Source: Gonocerus acuteangulatus
Lineage: Eukaryota > Arthropoda > Insecta > Hemiptera > Coreidae
Assembly (NCBI GenBank): GCA_946811695.1
Contig: OX328123.1
Span: forward strand, 39,218,054-39,282,053
Direction: 5' to 3'
DNA length: 64,000 bases
Part shown: positions 56,350 to 64,000 of the stretch, piece by piece
Numbering within the stretch: position 1 is the first letter of the stretch
Layout of the letters: each line of letters starts with the position of its first letter
Notes under the pieces: generated by a model
Seen by the model: the letters and a program-made list of their open reading frames with translations, nothing else
Databases searched by the model: none
What the model was told of the DNA's origin: nothing
Program-made: the position numbers and the translations under genes

Positions 56350-56904
56350 TTCAATCTATAATATAAAAATGAATCGCTACATGTGTTGCTAAGCGCAAAT
56401 CTCGAGAGTAGCTGAACTGATTTTGCTAATTCTTTTTTTATAATATTCCTTGAAGTACGAGGATGGTTCTTACGGAGAGAAAAATTACAAAAAATTGCTT
56501 GAAAAAGTCTAAAAACACCTCTTTTTGGTTCTTTTTTACTTCGTTAACGCAAATTCATTTTTCAATAAAAACATATGTTCTCAATTATAATATTTTTAAC
56601 ACATAACGTATTTGGTTATTTGTGTATAAGCAAAAATTCACTCTTTGTTTATATTGTTTTAAAATAAATACGTGGGGTCTCCCGTGGTCTAGTGGCTAGC
56701 GCGCTGGATTCATAAGCGGGATATGGCGGGTTCGATCCCCACCGGCGCCAGAAATTTTCTCATCTCAGGGCTCGCTGAGAAAATTCCTGGTTGCACCCTG
56801 GATGTCGGCGCTAATAGCCACGATTTGTTGATGCGCCGTAAAAAAAAAAAAAAAAAAAGTTTTTATTTAAGTTTATAACTATAACAGTAATAATAAGAAC
56901 ATGT
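56350..56904 (-). repeat. Second copy of the repeat interrupted at 20.7-22.9 kb
   Basis: Reversed copy of 20561-20743 joined to 22891-23090, here without the Helentron pair. The junction reads ATGAATTTGCGTTAACGAAG, TAAAAAAGAACC (minus strand). A family 2 SINE is inserted at 56673-56859, which is absent from the other copy. Confidence 0.75.
56673..56859 (+). mobile_element. tRNA-like SINE, family 2, full-length
   Basis: A box CCGTGGTCTAGTGGCTAGCG, anticodon loop TTCATAA (CAU as drawn), B box GGGTTCGATCCCC, then TTTTCTCATCTCAGGGCTCG, and the 3' end GGCGCTAATAGCCACGATTT with GATGCGCCGT before poly(A). The 24968 and 35435 fragments derive from this 3' end. Confidence 0.88.
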
Positions 56905-57053
56905 GGAGGCCCGGTTGCTGTGAGTGTTAAGGCTTGAGAACTTAACTCGTAGGTTCCCACTACGGCATGAGCTCTATCCTGGCTAGTGAAGGTTGGTAAC
57001 CTATAGATAACCCGTCCTAAAATTCTTAGTTAATAATAATAGGCGTTAAAATT
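56905..57053 (+). mobile_element. SINE family 1 with 12-13-bp target duplication
   Basis: GGAGGCCCGGTTGCTGTGAG to GGCGTTAAAATTTAAATAA-type end, with an internal deletion around the B box. ATAAGAACATGT occurs directly before and after the element (around 56893-56904 and 57060-57071). The reversed SINE at 20526-20560 has the same flank, so it is the same insertion in a duplicated repeat. Confidence 0.85.
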
Positions 57054-57138
57054 TAAATAAATAAGAACATGTAATTACTAGGTGATAGCCACAAATTTCT
57101 ATAAAATGACAAAAGTGTTGTGTGTTTGTGACTTACTA

Positions 57139-57572
57139 AATATGCCTCCTATAAGGCGGCGGACAAATTTAGGCGGAAGAACCCGAAACACAAAGAATCA
57201 AATTAATTATCAAAGTAATCGTACTGCCCAGGAACATGAAGATCGCAATGAACGTGAAAGAATTCAGACAGACCCGTGAAGCGCGACAATCGACTAATAA
57301 TGGTACAAGTTTGAATCGAGCTGCTGTCAATTGATTACAGTGCCTGCAGCTGTGTTGCTATTGGGCCTGTGAACTCAGTTTGACTATAAACAAATCCCAG
57401 GGCAGTCATTAAGTGTTTGTGGTATTAATCTAGAAAACCCATGTTTCTCGCATGGTCAATTGTATGTTACCTGTTCCCGTGTTGGAATACCATCTGCTCT
57501 GTTTGTTTACGCGCCAGGTTAATCAAACAAAATATATTGTGTACCATAAAGTACTGAAAACGAAATATAAGT
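57139..57572 (+). pseudogene. Collapsed Helitron: Rep/helicase N-terminus next to helicase C-terminus
   Basis: MPPIRRRTNLGGRTRNTKNQ with NYQSNRTAQEHEDRNERERI from 57139 is the Arg-rich start common to arthropod Helitron proteins. Only about 100 bp after its stop at 57279, TINKSQG and, after a one-base shift, LSVCGINLENPCFSHGQLYV and TCSRVGIPSALFVYAP appear: the last motifs of the PIF1-like helicase. The final YIVYHKVLKTKYK ends at a TAG near 57572. More than a thousand codons, including the Rep domain, are missing. Confidence 0.8.
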
Positions 57573-57719
57573 AGGTATCATAATAAGAAATCTGAAATTG
57601 TAATTTTCATTGTGATTTTTTAGTGACTATTAAAAGAATTTTAAGTATTTTATAATTTCTATTTTTTGACATAATGTAATTGTTGACTTATTAACTTTCT
57701 TTTTTCTTTTTTTATCTTA

Positions 57720-57832
57720 CTAGCTGACCCGGTGTCCCGATCAGCAGAATAAGTATTAAAAAGAAAATAAATTAAAAAATCGACTGTTAGGTGGTACGAA
57801 GTTCGCCGGGTTAGCAAGTAGTTTATAAATTT
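57720..57832. repeat. Short palindromic element with CTAGCTGACCCGG ends
   Basis: TACTAGCTGACCCGGTG on the left and CGCCGGGTTAGCAAGTAG on the right are near inverted repeats about 110 bp apart. The left end is shared with 20051. Could be a miniature element or a terminal structure of the collapsed Helitron just upstream. Confidence 0.5.
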
Positions 57833-58105
57833 ATCCGTCTATCTATTTATAGTTTTTACTTGTAAAAATAATTATCATTTTAGACTGATTGGTATATTTT
57901 TTTTCAGTACTTAAAAAAATATTTTTCATTGATAATTCTATCTACTATCAAATTTATTTCGCCTAAATTTTCACTAACATTTGATGTATGTAATGTCCTA
58001 TTTTTATCTTACTCAGAAGTATTAACAACATTTACTACAAACAACAACAAAGGATTATGGAAAATCATTTTATGTTGAAACTGTAGAATAAAAATTTATT
58101 TTATT

Positions 58106-58115
58106 TCATTCATAG

Positions 58116-58155
<40 letters not shown>
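58106..58155. repeat. Poly(A) tract
   Basis: About 40 A after TTTCATTCATAG. The following 220 bp are GC-richer and may be another repeat, but I cannot name it. Confidence 0.9.
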
Positions 58156-58157
<2 letters not shown>

Positions 58158-58539
58158 AGAAATATAGAAACTATGTATGACGAAGAGGATAAGGAAAAGA
58201 AAGGGGTCAGAAATAAGGAGAGGAGCCTGCAAAGGGAACCAAGCAAGCCAGTAAAACCAGAGACACGCCTGAGCATTGCGGGCAAGTCGCACTTTGACGA
58301 CGACAAAAAGGGCTAAGGTAGATGAGCGCACTATCAGTAGCAGGAGATAAGGCTTTATAAGAGCCATTCTCGTTAAATTAACACAAAATCAAAACTATCA
58401 AAGGTATTAAACAAATTTCCTATAATATATAAGTAATGCTGAATATTAAACAAACAAACAACAAATATCATTTTTATTTTGGACCAAAACAATTAGTTTT
58501 TTACACAAATGGGTGAATATTAAAAAATAGAGATACAAT

Positions 58540-60445
58540 TAGTGTAAAAAGTATTGGAACACCCATAAATATTTTACTTCTTTAACATTTGCGACTAAAA
58601 ATAATGGTGCTTTAGGTAAATAGAAGGCATCAATAACACGGCGATAAGCTATATTTTAAATATTCCCTAAAAATCAACATCAAAAAATGGTATTTGTGTT
58701 ATTTATTAACATTTTAACAATAAAATGCAATATTCTATGCGTAAAAAGTATTGGAACACTTGATTCCTTGACTATTGCAGCTGGACTTTGGGATTAATTC
58801 CATTTTATCGGTGAACTTTGGCCGGCAGGATGACCTGGTGTCTTATAAGTTTGAATCAGATGGTTTTAGTTTAATTTTTTTTTTTACATTGGCCTGAGAG
58901 GAAAATAAATCTCTGTTAAAATGCAAAAACTTATTATTACGATTCATAATAATGAGCGCAAATGTTTGCGCGAAATTGGAAAAATTGTAAATCTTAGCAA
59001 TGTTTCCTTACCAAATATTTAAAATCGGTATAGTACAACCAACTCTTAGGCAGCAAAACATCATATCAGGAGACCGAAGAGTCTCAATGTATGTGATGAA
59101 AGATCCATTTTAAGAAAAGCACTGACAAAACCATGGCTGATTGCGCCAAAACTTCCGACTGAAATCTCGAGGATCATCTGACGGGACATAAGTAGCCGTG
59201 CAGTAAGAAATGATCTCAGGAAAAATGGATTACGCGGGCGAACAGCCCCAAACCCTTACTCATATTTGACTGTAGACACCAAGCCCTGAGATTTGAGCTC
59301 TTAATTCGCTCTCCTCCAAACGTTTTGTCAACTTATTTGGCTAAAAAGGTTTATTTTGTACTCAAAAACACTTACTGCTAGTATTCAGCAGGATGGTTAA
59401 CACTTTATTGTGCATAGCAAAGTATTTTCTCTTTGTTAACTTTACTTACACAAAAGTTCTTCGGTACTGTTTTACCGCGTAATTAATTTTTCCTGACACC
59501 ATTTCTTACTGTGCTGCTACTTATGGCTTACTTATTAAACTTGGCAATGTTTTTTTTTTGCGCCGAAATTATCTTTAGAGAGAAAACTAAACATTGTCAA
59601 GTTTAAGAATCTATCTGGTTGAGGAAAATAATATTTTAGTAACTGGATATAAGTATTTTTATTGTTGTTTTTGAAGGTCAGTTGAAGTGTCTTTACTGTT
59701 CTTAGTAAGTAACTATGAGGTCTTCTAAGTAATGAAATTGGACATTTCTTTCTAGTATCATCTCTTGTATTGGCAAATATTTTTGGTTGAAAATATGGTA
59801 CATTTAATACACCAAGTCATACTACTTTTTTTGGAGTGTAGGATGGTTAGGCGTTTTTTGGGGGTTTTAGGAGGAGATATTTCTCGCTTTTTGGGGAAGG
59901 GAGTGTTTTTTTGTGGGGGGAGGAACTTGGCCTCTATTTCACATTTATGTTTTTTTTTGGGATTGATCTTTCATCACATACATTGGGACTCTTCGGTCTC
60001 CTGATGCGACGTTTTGCTGCCTAAGAGTTGGTTGTAATATACCGATTTAATATAAATATTTGATAAGGAGACATGGCTGAGGTTTACAATTTTTCAAATT
60101 CCTCGCGAACATTTGCGCTCATTATGAAGAATGATTATAATTTTTTGCATTCCATCAGAGATTTGTCTTCCTTTCAGGTCAATGCCAAAAAATTGAACTA
60201 AAACAAAATGATTCAAACACATAAGATACCAAGTCACCCAACAAGGACAAAGTTCACCGATAATATGGAATTAATCCCGTCCAAAGTCCAGCTGCAATAG
60301 TAAAGAAATCAAGACTTCCAATACTTTTTACGCATAGAATATTGCATTTTATTGTTAAAATGTTAAAAAATAACAATTGTTTGATGTGGATTTTTAGGGA
60401 ATATTTAAAATATAGCATATCATCGTGTTATTGATGCCTTCTATT
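58540..60445. mobile_element. Large inverted repeat derived from a Tc1-like transposon
   Basis: The left arm starts TGTAAAAAGTATTGGAACAC and the right arm, read in reverse, repeats TAGAAGGCATCAATAACACG, CAGCTGGACTTTGGGATTAA-like and GCCTAAGAGTTGGTTGTA text. The left arm carries transposase pieces on the plus strand near 58920-59260: NNERKCLREIGKIVNLSN, RSVRSLN, ALTKPWLIAPKLPTEIS and SSRAVRNDLRKNGLRGRTA. The arms diverge by many substitutions and deletions. A family 3 SINE and H2 copy G are inserted further out in the right arm. Confidence 0.65.
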
Positions 60446-60511
<66 letters not shown>

Positions 60512-60850
60512 CAGTCCCGTAACAGGCCATGAAGGCCCTGAGGGGCAGATACTATATAGGTATCTGATTCATGACCATACGGCACACTAGGGAGATAGTG
60601 TGGTCAGTACTATGCTCCGGCCGCCTGATTTTCCCCTTGGCTGCTTCGACTGCTGGAGTCATTAGCACCCAAGGTACCCATTATTAAATTAAATAAAGGC
60701 TGGGTCGGCCTAGGGACGGTCAGGGAGGCGGAATTCAACCCATGAACGAAGACACTAGAAGAAAAAATCTTTAGTGCTTGCTCGGGATTTGAACTCAGGC
60801 CTCCAGCTTATTAGTCCAGTGCTCTACCACTGAGCTAACCTCGCCCCCCT
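60446..60850 (-). mobile_element. SINE family 3, reversed, with (TA)n tail
   Basis: Reversed copy: head GAGGTTAGCTCAGTGGTAGA at 60820-60846, body shared with 43637, end CGGGACTGATTTTATATA leading into (TA)n at 60446-60507. The text before and after (CTTCTATTTA and TACCTATAGCACC) is continuous in the left arm at 58580-58630, so SINE plus TA tract form one insertion. Confidence 0.8.
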
Positions 60851-60890
60851 TTTTACCTATAGCACCATTATTTTAGTCGCAAATGTTAAA

Positions 60891-61894
60891 AAAAGTCCGA
60901 CTCGCAGGAACTGCGTCATCTTAGCACGGTTCCGTTCTTATCCCTAGTCTAATTTGGAAAGATTAAAATATTTATTTATTGATAAGGCTTCGCAACTTTG
61001 GCGAATCGCCTGAAGATTAAAATAGAAGCAGTTATTATTTTGGTTCCACCAGTCTTGAAAGGTCTTGATTTACGATCTTACCTGGAAGGGTCGGTCAACA
61101 CTAGAAAGGGTCCCGCTAGTTACAAGGTCTTGGAATCTAGGAAATCTATATTTCTAACAATAAATTGTTTTGTTATTTTACTTAACCAGTTTCATTGTAA
61201 AATACATTATCCAACTATAAGCAATTAAGAAATAACGAGGAATAAAACAGACAAAAAAAAACGTTCGAATAAACGAAATCAATTACTTTAATGTTTTAAG
61301 CACTTATTTCTCCGATTAACATCGCCTAATTAAAACTTTCGTCAGAACATTTTTTGTAGAGCATTTAGTAAGCTTTCGAATGGTAACCTTTCGCTTCCCA
61401 AGATTTTCAACCGTTTTCGGGATACTAACGAAAGTATACAAAGTTACCAAAACTTTTTTTGTCTGTTAATAAAATATTTTATTCTAACCCTTCCTTAACT
61501 CCAAACGTAACCAAAAGTTTAAGATATTAGTTTTGATAAAATTTGAACATGCAAAAAATGTTTTAACTGAATCCCATGATTTTATGTACCAAACCACAAA
61601 CGTCATTCAGCAAATATGTTCCCAATTTTCTCGAAAACGGTTAAAGCTATCGCCTTAAAAATGGTTTCATTCGTTTTCCTAGGCCAAGAAGCCTACAAAA
61701 CGAGTACTTACAAGCATATGAACTCAAAAACGTAAGAGTTACGAATTTTTTTGCGCGAATTTCGCCCCAAACGCCATCTTCCAGTGGGCCGATTCTGCTG
61801 GCTAACGAACTTGACCTTTCAAATTAGACGACAGATTTTTGTACCAAATTTCATCACAATCGGACCATTCGTCTTCTACCTAGAGAGCGAACAG

Positions 61895-61952
<58 letters not shown>

Positions 61953-62145
61953 AAAAATAAATATATACATATATATATACAAATTTGTATATATATACAA
62001 ATTATTATTATAATTATTTCGGTTATTTTCCGTTTCTAGGGGTTCTGAAACGCGAAATTTTCTAGTCGGCACTTCCAGATTGTTTCTTGAGATCAATTTT
62101 ATAAGCGGGGTTCCTCCCTATGAAGGGAGGGAGGAACCGCGCTTA
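60891..62145 (+). mobile_element. Helentron-like element, family H2, copy G
   Basis: Starts AAAAGTCCGACTCGCAGG with TTAGCACGGTTCC and ends GGTTCCTCCC...GGGAGGAACC then GCGCTTA. (TA)n is at 61899-61948 after GAGCGAACAGACAAA. A single copy of the internal 343-bp unit is present. Confidence 0.82.
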
Positions 62146-62919
62146 CAATATAGATCTAAGGTGTTACACGGTAGCTGGTGAAAGAAAGAATGAGAAGGTC
62201 TCGTATTGCAATTCTTTGTATGCAGGGTCTGGTTCCAGGTAAAGTCATATACTTTTACTGCCCTTTACCGTTACTCAGAAAGCTCTTTGTGTTTACAAAC
62301 AAAGGACTCGGTATAGACCACCCGTATTAACCGAAAAGTGACTATATCAAGCTTGATAAACTCCCTGAATTAAATTAAGGAATTTAAGAGTGCTTAAAAT
62401 AGGTTCTTGATCTAGTCAAAAAATTCAAGGAGAATTAGATCATGAATAGAAAATCTCGGCCAAACAGAAGGAATATAACAATAACAAGGATAGTCAAACT
62501 TCGTTTTCAAAGATTGTTAGTTGTAACACAAAAACGGTCACTCATGATTCTAATAAATTAACTGTGAAGGGTGATTACACAAAAATTCCTGTTGAGGCTT
62601 TAAAACTTCAATTTAAAAAACATATTAACCCACAGGAATTATAGATTGGCCTAAAAACATAAAATCATTGAAAAAAGGATTTCTTATTATTGAATCAAAC
62701 AAAAACGATATAGTTGTTATATCAACAGAGTTTTCAAATATATGCAAAGACCTGTTGATCAATAAAATAAAAATAAAAAATAGAGTTCACTGTAAAAGGT
62801 TTAATGTGTTCTATTAATTACATATTTTCCAATGTAGTTATAATTTTAACTATTGGAATTATTATCCAAAGATTCATATAATTACTCAACAATAGATTCT
62901 AATTTGAAGCTCAGCTATT
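62146..62919. other. No recognised gene
   Basis: AT-rich sequence with interrupted frames. A plus-strand stretch near 62580-62780 (KIPVEALKLQFKKHINP, then TDWPKNIKSLKKGFLI*) reads protein-like but broken; I do not recognise it. Confidence 0.3.
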
Positions 62920-63036
62920 TTCGATATCTACCTGTTCTAAAACGTGAAATCATTTATTAGGCACTTCGGATGACGTCATTGGGTCGACGTCAGAAGCGTG
63001 TTTCCTATCTGTGGAGTGAAGCAGGAAACGAGTTAA
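62920..63036 (+). mobile_element. Helentron-like 3' end, third family (H3)
   Basis: CTAAAACGTGAAATCATTTA and GGCACTTCGG parallel the H2 3' block, followed by a different hairpin GTTTCCT...AGGAAAC and GAGTTAAAA. The sequence to the right (63110-64000) contains diverged versions of the H2 internal unit, such as GTTTTAAGCACTTATTTCTC. Confidence 0.55.
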
Positions 63037-63744
63037 AAACAGCAACCAATTAAAAGGCGAGGTAAATAGAGGAAAAACGCCATTCGTGATGGTAGACAAT
63101 CTTACAAGGCATTTCGCTCAGAAATCTCCGAAATATTCTTACTAATTGTACGTATCCTGTTTTATAACCAAATAGATTTACATTCTATAATCAATAAGAA
63201 AAAACTACTAGCAGTAAAAAACTATGGGTAACAGATGAAAATAGGGAATACCAAGAACAATTCTAAAGAACGAAATCAACCCCAGTACTGTAATCTAGAT
63301 ATTCATAAGGCATCTTCGAATTCTAACAAACAAAATATTACTTCTAATTATACGTATCCTGTTTACTGACAAATACATTTGACTGCTCTAAGTAAGTAAA
63401 AAAATAACGAGCAGTGAAAAAAAAAAAACTGCGGGAAACACACAAATAGATCCGTTTAAATAAACGAAACTAACTAAGTTTTAAGCACTTATTTCTCCTA
63501 ATGTGACGACCCCATCAAACATTTCTGCAAAACATTTTTTGTAGAGAATTTAGTAAGCTTTCGAACTGTTACATTTCAATTGCCACGATTTCCTAACCCT
63601 TTTCGAGATATTAAGGAAAAAATACGAAGGGGGCCTAATAGATATTCATACGGGATCTGAGAACCCCAAGATTCCGCAAAAATAAAATATTCTAATTATA
63701 CGTATCCTGTGTTATTGGCAAATACATTTGACTACTATAAGCAA

Positions 63745-63838
63745 TTGCAAACAATAGGGAATATGCCAAAGAACTCGGAGTAGGAGCCTCGACAGTTTCA
63801 AGACATTTGAAGGAAATCGGCAAATCCAAAACTGACAT
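63745..63838 (+). pseudogene. mariner-like helix-turn-helix fragment
   Basis: The plus frame reads EYAKELGVGASTVSRHLKEI and GKSKTDISY, the second helix-turn-helix of mariner transposases (LA.ELGVS.STVSRHLK.IGK). Nothing else of the element is readable. H2-like sequence follows directly and continues past the window edge. Confidence 0.65.
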
Positions 63839-64000
63839 TTCATACGGTACAGCCTGATATATTTCTAACAATGAATTGTTTTTCTTATTTTAATTAATCT
63901 ATTTTATTGTCAAATACATTATCCAACTATAAGCAATGAAAAAATAGGAATAAAAACAGACAAAAAGAACTGTTCGAATAAATGAAATCAATTACTTCAA

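Overview
The window looks like a piece of a large, AT-rich invertebrate genome, most likely an arthropod. The grounds are one gene spread over more than 50 kb by introns of about 0.1 to 5 kb, dense layers of decayed transposons, many long (TA)n tracts and several tRNA-derived SINE families. I cannot name the species; a chelicerate is a guess from the repeat types.

One host gene is well supported. It lies on the minus strand from about 56.0 kb (N-terminal side) to about 4.9 kb (C-terminal side). I traced 18 exons with AG/GT borders and fully compatible phases, plus a weaker terminal exon. Together they encode about 900 residues: three Ig domains, five FN3 domains, one transmembrane segment and a short cytoplasmic tail. 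This matches the DCC-like family with four Ig and five FN3 domains (protogenin/IGDCC4). The signal peptide and first Ig domain should lie beyond the right edge. Many exons are too short for a simple ORF scan.

Everything else that I recognise is mobile or repetitive. (1) At least two families of non-autonomous Helentron-like elements, each with a terminal motif complementary to its 3' hairpin and a central (TA)n tract: 20.7-24.0, 39.0-40.0, 41.9-42.1, 45.7-46.8, 54.0-55.6 and 60.9-62.1 kb, with a third 3' end at 62.9-63.0 kb. Several interrupt other repeats whose uninterrupted sequence is still visible, so their insertion sites can be read directly. (2) A collapsed autonomous Helitron at 57.1-57.6 kb in which the start of the Rep/helicase protein is followed directly by the helicase C-terminus. 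(3) Penelope-like elements at 29.4-31.3 and 52.4-53.2 kb, and related inverted repeats at 3.3-3.8 and 44.8-47.1 kb, which carry hammerhead-ribozyme-like motifs. (4) Two copies (14.3 and 25.5-27.3 kb) of a multi-copy transposon-like protein family whose mechanism I cannot assign. (5) Tc1, mariner, Tigger/pogo, hAT and Harbinger-type relics, most with the expected target-site duplications. (6) Three tRNA-derived SINE families.

These elements are almost all in introns of the receptor gene, on both strands, and are nested in each other. They do not form a functional operon or pathway; what connects them is insertion history. The (TA)n tracts are mostly parts of transposons or the junctions between different ones, rather than independent microsatellites.
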